In this document: piece by piece, positions 1 to 11,684 of the stretch
Position numbering within the stretch: the first letter of the stretch is position 1
How the letters are laid out: each line of letters starts with the position of its first letter
NCBI GenBank assembly: GCA_034770075.1
Contig: CM068380.1
Coordinates: forward strand, 82,978,112 to 83,042,111
Length of the DNA stretch: 64,000 bases
Source of the DNA: Aralia elata
Taxonomy: Eukaryota > Streptophyta > Magnoliopsida > Apiales > Araliaceae
Reading direction: 5' to 3'
Translations under genes and position numbers: made by a program
The notes under the pieces: generated by a model
Told to the model about the DNA's origin: nothing
Databases searched by the model: none
What the model saw: the letters and a program-made list of their open reading frames with translations, nothing else

Positions 1-1
1 T

Positions 2-93
2 TTTGTTGAAGTCTCACGGCAGTCAGAGAATCTTAAGCAAGCGTGGGATATTCAGCTAACCTGCCAACCTGCTAGCCAGCCAATCTGCCATTA
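2..93 (+). other. Possible 3' end of an upstream coding exon
   Basis: One forward frame is open from the window edge to TAA at 91-93, about 30 codons. The AT-rich stretch that follows resembles plant 3'-UTR. A second frame is also open for part of this stretch, and no family is recognised, so this could equally be non-coding. It is listed only so that a reader with the neighbouring sequence can check it. Confidence 0.15.
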
Positions 94-741
94 ACTTGGA
101 CACTTGGTTGTAATATCTGTAAATAATTTTCTGTCTCGTGTGTACTAAAATTGTAGTAGTGTGAAATAATTTCTGGTCTCGTGTTATTAAAATTATACTA
201 GTTTTACTATTTGTATTGTACCAATTGTTACTGTTGTTTCACGAAGTCATTGAGTATGAGGAATCGAAACACACAGTTGCTTGATTTTTAATAAATTATC
301 GAATTGTTTATTATTTAAAATAATTTTTCAACAATAATAATAAACTAATATTTGATTTTTTGTCCACATGAGCCTTTTTTAATACTAGAATAAAATGATA
401 CCGTATCATTAATTTTTTTTATAATATTTTATTATTATGTCACTGTTAATAATTTTAAAAAATATTATTTTTAAGAATACATTTTAAATATACATTCTTA
501 ATATTTATAAATTTTATAAATAAGGCTATATTTATGGGATAAAAGGATTAATAAATTAAAAATAAGCATTATTAGGTGGCAGCAGGCAGCAGCACTGCTT
601 CGCACCGTATTCCATCTTGAGCAATGAGGAATGACTAAAGCCCTGGCGACTAGGCGATCTTGGTAGCTCCCTAACCCTAAAACCTTGTTAAAGTCTAAAT
701 TATCAATTTCGAAGAAGCTTTAGAATCCGAGGCTGGAATCA
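94..741. other. Intergenic, AT-rich, promoter and leader of the UTP16-like gene
   Basis: No coding potential is seen. Most of the stretch is A/T homopolymer-rich. From about 575 it becomes mixed in composition, which probably marks the promoter and 5' leader of the gene that starts at 742. The only recognisable element is the telo-box at 673-680. Confidence 0.5.
673..680 (+). promoter_or_regulatory. Telo-box (AACCCTAA) in the leader or promoter
   Basis: AACCCTAA lies 62 bp upstream of the start codon at 742. Telo-boxes are enriched near the transcription start of plant ribosomal-protein and ribosome-biogenesis genes. Its presence fits the identification of the downstream gene as an SSU-processome component. 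The position is read directly; the function is inferred. Confidence 0.5.
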
Positions 742-3700
742 ATGGCGAGAAGAGAAGAAGATAGTGATTCTGACGCTCCCGAGGAATTTACATCGGAACA
801 GGTTCCTACATTATCTGCTTTCAATCGAAAAACTCTGAAGTACTACAAATTATTGCTTTCTCAAAATTTAACTGCTCATATCATAATAATACTATGCTTC
901 GCAGGGAATACAACAGGATAAAGAGATTACAAAAGCTCAAAGAGAAAATAAGGCTAGGTATTGCTCCATATTCTCTGCCACACACATACACAAGAAAAGA
1001 GTTTTTTATTTATTTATTTAATGGAATTAGGTCTCTGCTTATGCATTGGAGCTAAGAAAATTGAACATTTTGACAACCTTGTAATTTTGCTTAGGATTTG
1101 TTCTAAAATTAAGTGGAGTAAACAAAGATGCAGGGCACAACGGAAAGATTTACATCTAAACTTGATTGAGTTGTGTGTGATACTAACCTCTAATTTTAAG
1201 AAAATCTCTGTTACAGGTTTCATTTTCATTAACTTGAAAGTTTCAGTTAGTTTTTGTTTTCTGCACAATCTGTGAACTTTAGTCGTCTTTAGAGATTGCA
1301 CAATTTGAGTTCTAACTTATAAGGGTTTAATGTTCCCCAAGTTTGAGACTTTTATGGAAATAATGCGCATCCTAGTATAATAAAAAAGCATTCTTGCTCT
1401 ATTATCTTGGATTCAAGAAAAGACATATTATCAAATCGTACAACTCTTATTTAATTGTATGATTATCCGATGTTATGCAAGTCTCTTGACTTCGTTCAAG
1501 TTATTCATTGAGTTATTGTTTATTGAGCAAGTGTCCTTACTTTTATTTTAAGTATTGCATTGAAAGCCCATTTCATGCAATGTTATATATTGTGTGAAAT
1601 CCAAAGATTGTGAATTTTTATTCATTCAAGATATTATTGATGCTATTATGTATGTTGTTGATATTGTTAAGAGTTCTATATACCGAGAACTATTGAGATT
1701 GTCGTCTAAGCCAATTGTTTCAGCTAGACTTTCATCGAGATGCTTTCTTGATATACCATCGAGATATTATTGAATATAGCTATCCAACCTTATTGATTTG
1801 GTTTGGTTTCCAAGTATAAGACTGAGAAGAACAATCCTTTAATTACATGATACATTTCTTTATTCTCTTTTTGACACGTGTCTGTTTTTTCTGTATAAAT
1901 TAGTAAAAGGTGATGACTCTAGGGTTTGCTTGCATGCGCACTTATGTGCAGAACATCTAAAGCCTTCCCTTTACCTCTCTAGCAAACCATGTAGTCCGTC
2001 TCTCTCATACGCACACTCCCACAAGGACCGTATCTATGATATCAATGTTGGAAGGCTGGCTGGAACTACCTTGCTACATGACTGATCTACAAACTAACTT
2101 AAATGAAGGCTGGTGGGGGATATCTGCAAAATTTTAAGTAGTCACTATGATGGCACTATGTTATCTTGGCTACCTTTCATATTTCTCATATTTTACTGAA
2201 TAACATGCTTGTAAACCAACCTAGTTGCAGCAGTGACAATTGGGTCAGGCAGATTAATAACACGCTTGTCACGAGAACTTTTAGCACCACATTAGACAGG
2301 CAGTTGCTTGGTACTACGGTTCTCCAAATTAATTATGTTGCATGCTTGCCCATAGCACAGTACAGTGCTCTCCAGAGACTTGAGCTTGCCACTTTCTTGT
2401 CTGGTAGATGCTGAAAAAGTTTATTATAATTATTAATTTTCTGGTGAACAAACACCCGCCAAATGATGATATCATTTGTTTGTCTGTTCCTGTGACTTGA
2501 GGCTCACAGAGGCACCATCTTAAATGTTACACGTATTCTAAAAATATCATATCTTGGTGTAAGATGGGTCGAGATATTTCTGGAAGCTATTGCCTGAAAA
2601 CTAGGCACAGTTACGGGGTCTGAATGGTGCCTACAAGCTTTGTAGTGTTTATTTGCAGACCTGGTGTTCCTTGTGGGATGGCTTTCCCTTCTACCAAAGA
2701 AACTCATTACAGATTCTGAGTATTACATGTCAAATATATTTTACTTCCTCCAGTTGACACCTTCAAATTTCTTGAGATGGGATGGTACTCTTACTTCTCA
2801 GATCATTTCACTTCTGCATTTGCTTGCCATCCATAATAACTCTTTTTTTTCCTTTTTGTGTCAACCTCCCAAGAACTATGTTTTCATTTACGCTCAAACT
2901 GCAGCAACTGCTTCAGCTTTGCTCTTGGCTATATGTGTAGTTTCTTTTTTTTTTCTTTTTCAAAGAAGATGGCAGGAGTTTTGGTGGTGGGGCTATAGGC
3001 CTCTAGGAAAATTTCTGTGTCTCCCTGCCCTCTTTTCTGGTTCAGTAGGCTTGGTGAGTTTGCATTTTGTGTTTTTACTATTTTCTCTTAATAAATTTTA
3101 CATGTGGCCTTTAGGGAAATTGAGACCAACTTCTGGTAGTGCTTTGGATAGTGAATATTATTGCTAGAATAGCAGATCTAGCTGGCTGTTTTAGTTCATG
3201 GTGTTATGTTACCTTATAATACATAAAAATTCTGATGCAAATCTTGATTATACTTGAAAGAACTATCCAGCTTGCGAAATACCAAGTCGTAGTCTCGTAG
3301 ATGATGTCCTATTACTTGGTTTTTATAGCAAATTCCCATGAACCTCCACTTACAAAAATGGCCAAATATGGTCTCCGGAACAAACTAAGTTACTATATTC
3401 TGCCTAACATGAATTAAATTGCCTATTGTAGGGTTGTCCGTGAAGGAAAGGAGCGTCGCAGACAATGGGCTCAAAAAATAACACCACGGCCATCACGTGG
3501 GGATAAAAGCATACAAAATGACACGGAAACACCTCAGGAATCTGATGATAATAGGGGAATGCTTCCAGATGACATTGTCAAACTGCTTGCAGCTCAAGAG
3601 AAGTATGTTTATTGACTCATCTTCCCCAGTCTTGATAATGCATGTGAATTTGTGTGTGCACGTGGCTATAATTTGCTAGCTTTCAATGCAACTAGTTGGC

Positions 3701-4040
3701 CGTTTTTCTGCAGGAAAGTTTTCTTATCAGATTCTGAGGAAGAGAAGACTGAGAAAGGGCGTACTTCAAGAAAGAAAAAGCCCAGAAACTCGGGGTAAAG
3801 GTTCCTTTCTTGTAAATGAATAATTTAATTATATGTGCAGCCACTGAACTATTATTGTGGTTTGACAGGCTAGAACCTGTAATTTTGAAGGAAATACCAC
3901 CTCCTCAATGCTCACAGAACTCGTTGGAGTTTTTGAAGAAAAGGAAAATGCAGGTTGCAAGATCATCTGCAGTTTTGAACAACTCTAACCAAGCACTACG
4001 CCTCATTTCAACTTCTGGGTTACTTAGTAAGAAATGGTGA
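742..4040 (+). CDS. U3 snoRNP-associated protein, UTP16/BUD21-like, five exons, about 178 aa
   Basis: Model exons are 742-801, 905-957, 3432-3602, 3714-3794 and 3869-4040. All junctions are GT-AG and the frame is continuous to TGA. The protein starts with an acidic MARREEDSDSD segment, followed by a basic coiled stretch (GKERRRQWAQ), a short LPDDIVKLLAAQEK helix, an acidic patch (SDSEEE) next to a lysine-rich patch, and a C-terminal block with SLEFLKKRKMQV, RSSAVLNNSNQALR and SGLLSKKW. That C-terminal block resembles the U3 snoRNA-associated (Utp16/Bud21) family, which acts in the nucleolar SSU processome in early 18S rRNA maturation. The family is normally small and charged, so the length fits. 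Intron 2 is 2.47 kb. The leader telo-box supports a ribosome-biogenesis role. The assignment rests on remembered motif similarity. Confidence 0.7.
958..3431 (+). other. Long intron 2 of the UTP16-like gene
   Basis: A 2.47 kb intron separates short exons 2 and 3. It contains pyrimidine-rich and AT-rich sequence and several short open frames without recognisable domains. No LTR, terminal inverted repeat or coding remnant could be identified in it, although its length compared with the other introns (74-111 bp) suggests an old insertion. Confidence 0.5.
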
Positions 4041-4259
4041 ACAACGATTATTCTAAATTATATGCTGAGCTGCCTGTTGATGATGCTATTGTTGCACCAT
4101 GGTCCCACCAGAAGCATGACGATGAACATCACTAAATTTGAGGGTCATTATATGCTGAAATGTTTTATACCATGAAAATCATCAATTTTTGGTCGTTGTT
4201 TGTATCATTACTGGAACTTCTTGTAATCATCTTAAGCCATTTTTGATAATCTTGGATTC

Positions 4260-4263
<4 letters not shown>

Positions 4264-4300
<37 letters not shown>
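4264..4300. repeat. (AT)n microsatellite
   Basis: A perfect AT dinucleotide run of about 18 units, followed by GCGCGCGTGTG. Confidence 0.95.
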
Positions 4301-4305
<5 letters not shown>

Positions 4306-4902
4306 CGTGTGATGTAGATGCATATTATTTCTTATGTCCTGATTTGATTATAGGACTATGAGGCACTATACACTTAAGTACTGGATTCCAGCAGTGATGG
4401 TAGACTACAATTTTTTCTTTTTGGATAAAACAATGATGAGGGCTCAGGTTATTGGGCGTTATGAGCATTTCTTTTTCCTCCTGTGAAAAGTTGGGTAAGA
4501 TTTTGAGAAATTTGTCTGTACAAGTAAATGGACGAGGACGACCAACATAGTGGGGCATATGATATTGATATACAGGTTCTTTCGTTTAAACGCGTGTTTA
4601 TGTTTACAACTACTAACTTTAAAAAATCTGAGAAGATTGGGACTTCTCATCCACTTTCTTATTATTTATTTCTTGCTTAATCCATCTTTAACTCGATCTA
4701 TCTTTGTGTTCCCAACAGATTCACCACCAAGCAAATTATAGGTAATAACCTTAAAAAGTAATCGGGAGATTCGAATTGATACATGTCCAAAAGCAGAGCT
4801 GTTCTTTTGGGAGGTGGCTCCGCTCTTGTTCCATTCTGTGCAAGAAGAAGGCCTTGGAGTTCTTTCTGGAATCTGATCTAAGAGTTTACATATCTTCATA
4901 TG

Positions 4903-4929
4903 GACCGGACCGGACCGGACCGGACGGGA
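4903..4929. repeat. GGACC pentanucleotide tandem repeat
   Basis: Four consecutive GGACC units followed by a diverged unit (GGACG GGAC). It lies in otherwise unique-looking intergenic sequence. Confidence 0.85.
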
Positions 4930-6076
4930 CATTCTTGAACTGGCGTTTGTTATATGCTTGTTGGATACTAGAGCTAAATGCTGAACTGTCTTTGTCCATA
5001 AATTTGGAGTGTAAAAGAAGAGACTCGACTTTTCAAATTCAAGTCTTATGCTTAACAAGAAAAAAAGAAGAGAACTTGGAATACTAATATACTATGGGGG
5101 AGGGTACAAAATAGGAACAAATCTCCTTTTTGATATCTGAAGTGAAAAAAGAAAAAGGAAAGTCAAAAAGGTTATAATACAAGTAATTAAAGAAATAGTA
5201 ATTTAATATATTTATATATATATATAAAAAAGAAGATAAATTGGTGGATTGTTGGAGCAAGCCAGTATCCACCATCCACTTGAATTGAATCTTTGTTTTT
5301 AGTGTTTGAGTTGAATCTTTGTTTTTAGCGTGGGAAACAGCGTGGAAAGCACACAGATGGGATGAATATTCATCCAACTCCTCACAATTATTATTAAACA
5401 AGTGAGATTTTTTTAATTTTTTTTATTGCCCATGTATGTAGGTTTTTATACGGTTTCAAAGAAAAAGAAGATCAATTGCAATTGATAAACTGATCCATAT
5501 AATGGATATAAAGAACTAATAATGTAAGCCTTTTATGTATAATTTTGTTTATTTCTCCCATAAATCTTGTTGCGCATATAGATATTATTCAGGGTGGGTT
5601 AAACTCATAATAGGATGCAACAGAACAGAGCATTCTTCAGTATGCAAGTAATAGTTTGTTTAGCTCATGACGAATGATTTTCTTTTCTTTTCTTTTTTTC
5701 CTTACTAGTACTACTAGGGAGAGAAAGTTGACATTCATTCTACACCCGTGAAATATTTTGAACAAGAACTGAAGAAACAAAGCAACATTATAACTTCTAA
5801 ATTTACATTGATTTATTTTGAAAAGTAAATCAGTGGTTACAACTCTTCAGTCTGTCGGTGAGTGAGTCAGTCAGCTTCTTATAGCTAGGTATTTGGTTCC
5901 ATTAGAACCTCGTGCGACGTGGTGTAGTAGTAGAAATTTCTTGGTTTGGAGAAGAGCCGAGCCAAACCAAACCAAGAATGTGTCGCTAATTAATTAATGA
6001 CTTGGCAAGGCAACATAACATAAACCATGAGTTTGCGTAGCGGTAGCGGGTTTAGGTGCGGATGAGGGGGCGGAAA

Positions 6077-6358
6077 TTAAAAAGCATCATCATGTTCCAG
6101 CCACCTGTGTTCAGAGGAGTAAGAGCCTTGCTGCTGCTGCTGCAGCAGCGCTTGGAAAGTGGTTTGTATCTTCTTTAAGTGCTTATGGTGCCGAATTCGC
6201 CGTAGGACAACATCTTTGTCTAGAGTGCCGGTGGTTCCAGACGATGATGATTTCAAGTAGAGATGGCTTGAGACTGAAGAATTCAACCTCTCATTCTCAT
6301 CTCTCAGCTTCTCAGATTCTGAAAAGGGCTGTTGGTTTTTGGATATCATAAAAGCCAT
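6077..6358 (-). CDS. Small conserved plant protein, 93 aa, unknown function
   Basis: A single uninterrupted frame starts MAFMISKNQQPF. It has an acidic/polar N-terminus (SEKLRDENERLNSSVSSHL), a basic core VVLRRIRHHKHLKKIQTTF, a polyglutamine run of five encoded by a CTG/CAG tract, and a C-terminal RWLEHDDAF. The arginine/histidine-rich core followed by a C-terminal W...DDAF motif resembles a family of short uncharacterised plant proteins, but I cannot name it with certainty. A good TATA box lies 92-99 bp upstream of the start codon, which supports real transcription. No signal peptide or membrane segment is visible. A cytosolic or nuclear location is a guess from the basic core. Confidence 0.7.
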   Translation of the reverse strand: MAFMISKNQQPFSESEKLRDENERLNSSVSSHLYLKSSSSGTTGTLDKDVVLRRIRHHKHLKKIQTTFQALLQQQQQGSYSSEHRWLEHDDAF

Positions 6359-8027
6359 TTCTTACAATTAAGCTCAGAATGAATATACAATGATTGATTG
6401 AAGGATCCGCGTGGAAATTAATGTGGAATTGTAGTATGTTGGCCGTGCTTATTTATAGAGGAGAGCCGTCTCAAAAGCTTTCTGTGGGTGAATTTTGGGG
6501 CCCCCACAGGTTTATTGTTTTTGGGCCCCCCCCCCCACCGGTTTATTGTTTTTGGGCGCCAAAGGTTTAAGTATATCATCTCAAAAACTGTGGTTTCTTC
6601 CATTTGCGGCCGTGGCTTGGCTTGCATAAAATTAACCACAATGTCATGCTATGCTAGCTTCAGAAAAATAAAAAATAAAATATATATATATATATATGTA
6701 TATGTATATGTAACTCGAATAGCACTCTGCAACTTGGTTTGAACTGCTTCAATCTTGAACTTAGTTCGTTATCAATTAGTTTAGTTAATTTTAAATCTTA
6801 AATTAATAACAATAAGTTAACTATTGACGAATACACTCTGCTGACATGTAATCAACATGGTTGAATCTTATTTTAAGTTTGTTGCAGAACTGTTAATTAA
6901 ACCGACTCACTTAAAACTCATTTAAACTTCTAGTTAGTTACTAATTCATGCATTAATCCAACATTTTGATGTGATTTATTTAATATTCATAATATTAAAT
7001 ACTTTTAAATTTAAAATCAATGTGTTTCATCTATAAAAAAGTAAAACGGGTAGCCAGTAATACTTTATTTTGTATTTTTTTTTGTAATTATATACAATAA
7101 AATTAAACAAATCATTAAATACATATTAATTTTGGGTTTACAAATATCTTAAATTAACTTTAAAAAAATAAAAAACTGATCCTATATTTTATAATGGAGA
7201 GAGTACTAAAAATAAATTAAAAATAATATATATGTCTATAAATATTTAATAAAGTTAGATAAATTAAAATAAAATATTTTTTTAATTTTTATCTATTTTA
7301 TATATACACATACGTAATAATCATAATCGACCGAACTCAGAACTCAAATATAAATACGCAAGTGATTGTATTGTTTTGGATATACTTTTAGTAAATTGGT
7401 CTCATAGTTAAGAAAATACATGACATGATTGTACGGAAAGCGTGGGTTTCTCCCAATCCGGATTGCGGGGGTTAAACCATGGGTTTGGGACTTGAGAGTT
7501 GACTCAGCTGCTAGGATATTTTTTATTTCCAAAAGGCCTCTTATGGATAAGGCCAAAGTGCTGAAAGTGAATCCAAGTGGAGAATCGAATTTTTCTCCTC
7601 ATTAATCCCTATTCTATTCTATTCGATACAACTTCATTAATCTTTATTTATATACAATATTGAGTATATTTAATTAATTTAATATTTAGCCTTGAGAAAT
7701 TAAATTCTTAATATATTTTAAAAAGCGTAAGATGTTTTTATATTTCTTATACATGTCCATCTTATTTGAAAAGTTCAAATTTAAATTATTCAAAACATAG
7801 AGAATCAATTCACAATATGATATACTCCCCTCCCCTATTGAGAATTGCAAAAGTTATCATGTATGTTTTCAAAAATTTAGTCTTTTATTTTTTTAATATT
7901 ATCATAATATAAATGATTCAATTTTGATTCGTGTATATTTTAAATGCTCATAAATAATTTGATTAAAAAATGAGTTAAGTTAAATCAAATTCGAATACAA
8001 TAAAAAAACGATTCAAATTCGAATTTG
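6359..8027. other. Intergenic AT-rich stretch up to the LTR element
   Basis: It holds the small gene's promoter and a duplicated segment around 6495-6560 (GGTTTATTGTTTTTGGGC twice, with a poly-C run between). A TA-rich microsatellite lies near 6670-6710, and long A/T-rich sequence follows. A GGAGAGAGTAC motif at about 7196 looks like a single degenerate Stowaway terminus without a partner. No gene was recognised. Confidence 0.45.
6450..6457 (-). promoter_or_regulatory. TATA box of the small-protein gene
   Basis: On the minus strand the sequence reads CTCTATAAATAAGC. TATAAATA is a canonical plant TATA box about 92 bp before the ATG, leaving a leader of roughly 60 nt. Confidence 0.65.
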
Positions 8028-8032
8028 AGTAC

Positions 8033-11000
8033 TGTAACGCCCCCAAAATTGGCACCAACTTAATCTAAAATTAAGACTAATTTTAATCCCGACCTTGTGC
8101 GTTAAATACTATCTTAATTCAGCTTTACATCATATTAAGATGAAATAATGGCTGAAAATGCGGATAATTAAAAACTTTTTATATTTTTCTTTCTATTCCC
8201 TGAAATCGCAACCTTTACAATTATACATTGAAGTAGATATGAGTATATACAACTCAATTCTACATTCAAATTCTTTCTTATATAGTATTATCACTATATT
8301 GATTTTCTTTATATAATACTCATACCAATATATTCAAAACAAATATTCTTTATATATTGAATAATTCAAACTTTACGTACCAGTTAGTTACACATATCAA
8401 GAATCATTGTCATGCTTCAATACAAGTTCTAATTAAAGAAACGAAGTTGCTTTGCACGACTTCTAATCTTTATCGTCGAGATAGCAGATAATATCGCCCT
8501 GCATTTTTATCCTGCAAAATTTGGGTTTTGCAAGTCTGAGCTCGACAGCTCAGCAAATCTAGCAGTTTTCATGCTTCATGTAGCACATAATTTCATGCTC
8601 AGCTGATACATCATAATCATTCTACTATGCTCTAAGCCATGCAATTTCATATGCTTGATATATCTAAGATATCACTTATCACATATAGACTGAGTCCCAT
8701 AACTCAATCAATTTAGTCATAGTTTGACTTTCACATTTCATAAAGCATAACATGTAATTCATCATATTCAAGAAGATCACATTATATATTCAACAACAAA
8801 TTGAAACAACACATAGGGACTGAAAGACTTGCCTCGGTCTGTAGTTCATCTTCTATATTATTTGTATCCAATATTTCTTTTTCTTCCATAATGAACAGAT
8901 GGTGTCTTCACATTTTTCAAATAACTCATCCATGCTTATATGTAAATCTTTTATTTGTACCTCGTTGAACACAAAAATAAGCAGAAATAACTACACATTA
9001 GATTTAAATAAAACTAGTTTTACGCCACAACTTTCATTGAAAGAGTATTACTGTTTCTTCAGGAACACTTAAGTGGAAACAGTAATATGCTAATATATCT
9101 ACTGTATACTCAATAGTAGATAATCAAATATATTGTATAATTATATTATATGATATATAATATAATATAATGGCGCAACGAGTCATGCTGCTGAAGTCAC
9201 CATACCTATAATGGAGATACTAGTATATGGCAAGAATAATTTCTCTTCTAACTTGTGAGTTTTTTTTTTTTTGAATGTTATACTCTCTTACCAACAGCTC
9301 ATGCTTAATACTAAACCAAGTGGCTTACTAATTCTCTTATCGGATGCCACCTCCTACTAGCTTCATGACTGACTCATCATCCCACTTCAATTCCTGAGCA
9401 CACTTGGCTCACATATTGCTTTATTATACATCCCCATCTCCGTACATATACATAATATATAATACATTATATACTCTATTCCCATCATTTGCATGTGTGT
9501 ATATATATACACACATATTCATGTATTAATTACATGTACGCTAATTAATTATAATTTATAATTATGTATATAAAAAAAAATCATCCTACTAATTATAGAA
9601 TTACTCCATAATTAATTAACATTTTTTTTTGTGTAACGAACGTTACATTAAATAATAACTTATTTAATTTATATAATTAAACTAATTAAAATTGCTCCTT
9701 CTTCCCATAAATTGTTCCGAGACAATTTATTTAATTTATACATATTTAATTTATTACTCACGACATCCATACTCCTTTACATTGGTACCTCATCTCATAT
9801 TTTTTTATATTTTGACTAGTTTTTCTCATTGAAGCATTTAATCGAATATCTTGTGGGCATAGCTTGAAAACTTAGTTTCATATAAATTTACGCATGGTCT
9901 AGCCCAGATACATAGAAATCCTTCCTTGTTCCTCTATATACAATTACTACATACCCATTTCACAACCAAGTATGCAATACAAAGCATAATTTACTTTAGT
10001 TTCATAAACTTAACAAAAACACATGACTCACCTCTTATTTTACTGTGATCTTGCTCTAAACTTGTAATGGATTGGGTTCAATTCCTTCTTTAGATTGTAC
10101 GTGAGCTAATTCTTCTTCCCGTTCAGTTTATTACTCCAATTCTTAATGAACATAATGGTATTGGTAACCTTGAAAATTATGCGAGCTTGGTCCGTTTAGA
10201 GAGGAAGAGAAACGGAACAGGACTGGAGAATGAGAGAAATTGAGCTTGCCGCTCTTCTAATTCATTAGACCAAGTTTTTGTATATGCATGCTTAGTGGCC
10301 TTCTAATGGCTTAAAATACTCCAGCTCCTACTTCTTCACTAATGACTCAGCACTTACTAGTTTCTTATGCTCAATACGTGTATATGGGGGGTTTTGTATA
10401 CAATAATATTTTAATTTCCCCACCACACATGCATTGTTTCGGCTTTGAACTCATATTCTCAGCACACTTAGTTGGTATTAATCATCATACATGTCATATA
10501 CCCAATACCTCCATTTATGCATTTTCAATATATCACATATTTATGAATTATGAATAATATATTCGTTTCCATTCATATTAAAATTACTTAATCCTTCTAA
10601 TAATAATGGAATTAATACATTAAATAAAATAACACATTTAATGTAACGAACCAACTATATTAAAATAATTAATATTCAATCAATTATTTTAATTCACTTA
10701 TTTAACATAACGGACCAATTAAAATAATTAATATTCAATTAACTATTTTAATTGGTTTATTTAATATATACAACTAATTTTGTATAATTAAAATTATTCA
10801 TCTCATTTCTTCCATAAATTGTTTTCAAACAATTTAATTATATATTGAATATATAATTCAATATATTATTATCCTTTACTCACATTATAAACTTTAAATT
10901 CCTACACTTGATACCAACATATATTTAATATATGTTGGACCTTATATTCTAATGTACATCCAATGAAATAATTCCTCTATACTAAAACAATTTAATTCCA

Positions 11001-11668
11001 TAAATTATTTTAGTTCTCTTTATTCAATATAACTGACCAATTAAAATAGTTAATATTCAATTAACTATTTTAATTTAATTAGTTAATATATACAACAAAG
11101 TTTGTATATTTAAATTTAATCATCTTCTTCTTCCCATAAAATGTCTTCAACAATTTATTCCTCTTCTTTAAATATATCACTTTAATATATTAACCATAAT
11201 TGAAATGTTACCTTAATTCACCAATTAAATTAAGTGAATTGATTAACTTGCTCATGAAATTTAATTCATAGCGAATTGAGTACAAGACTTCATAATCAAA
11301 TTATATTATTTCGTAATATAATTTAAATTTAATCTCCATCTATAAATTACTTTCTTCGTCACAAAATTTACATTATACTCCTATTAAAATAATTTAATAT
11401 TATAAATTATTTTAAGTTGCTCATTAATAGATACAAAAGTTTTGTATCTTTAAAGTTGTCCGCCTCTTTAAATAAATTGATTCTACAATTTATTTACATG
11501 AAATAATAAATATATAATAATAATAAATTTTTGTTATTCACAAAAAATCACATATTGCAAAGCACGTATTGACTTATGCAATATAATATCAGATCACATA
11601 CCACCAAATAAGAATTTTATTTATTAAATTCTTATTTTAATATTTTTCTGAAAATTCAGGTCATCACA
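8033..11668 (-). repeat. Left LTR (3' LTR in element orientation), 3636 bp
   Basis: It is nearly identical to 14395-18029. By eye I count six substitutions and three single-base indels. The 71-aa open frame at 10342-10557 lies in this LTR, is exactly duplicated in the other LTR, and has no recognisable domain, so it is not annotated as a gene. Confidence 0.95.
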
Positions 11669-11684
11669 TTCTTCCCCTCTTATA
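11669..11684 (-). other. Polypurine tract of the LTR element
   Basis: On the minus strand the sequence next to the LTR reads TATAAGAGGGGAAGAA, immediately followed by TGTGATGACC. A purine run at this junction is the usual plus-strand DNA primer. Confidence 0.75.

Larger units (their letters stand above)
4041..6076. other. Intergenic region between the UTP16-like and small-protein genes
   Basis: The first part is the presumed 3'-UTR of the UTP16-like gene. The rest holds an (AT)n tract, a short GGACC pentamer array and low-complexity A-rich sequence around 5050-5230. The 5830-6076 part is probably the 3'-UTR of the minus-strand small gene. I see no further gene here. Confidence 0.5.

Noticed and set aside
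2664..3167. 167-aa forward open frame
   Set aside because: It lies entirely in intron 2 of the UTP16-like gene, is rich in Phe/Leu from T-rich DNA, and has no recognisable domain.
7440..7500. GC-richer island resembling a tRNA-like or structured RNA segment
   Set aside because: No acceptor or anticodon stem could be paired, and no B box is present.
10060..10100. tRNA-like GGGTTCAATTCC box
   Set aside because: No matching A box or cloverleaf stems around it, and it is part of the LTR.
10342..10557. 71-aa open frame, repeated exactly at 16702-16917
   Set aside because: Both copies lie at the same place in the two LTRs of one element. There is no domain and no start context, and the duplication is explained by the LTRs.
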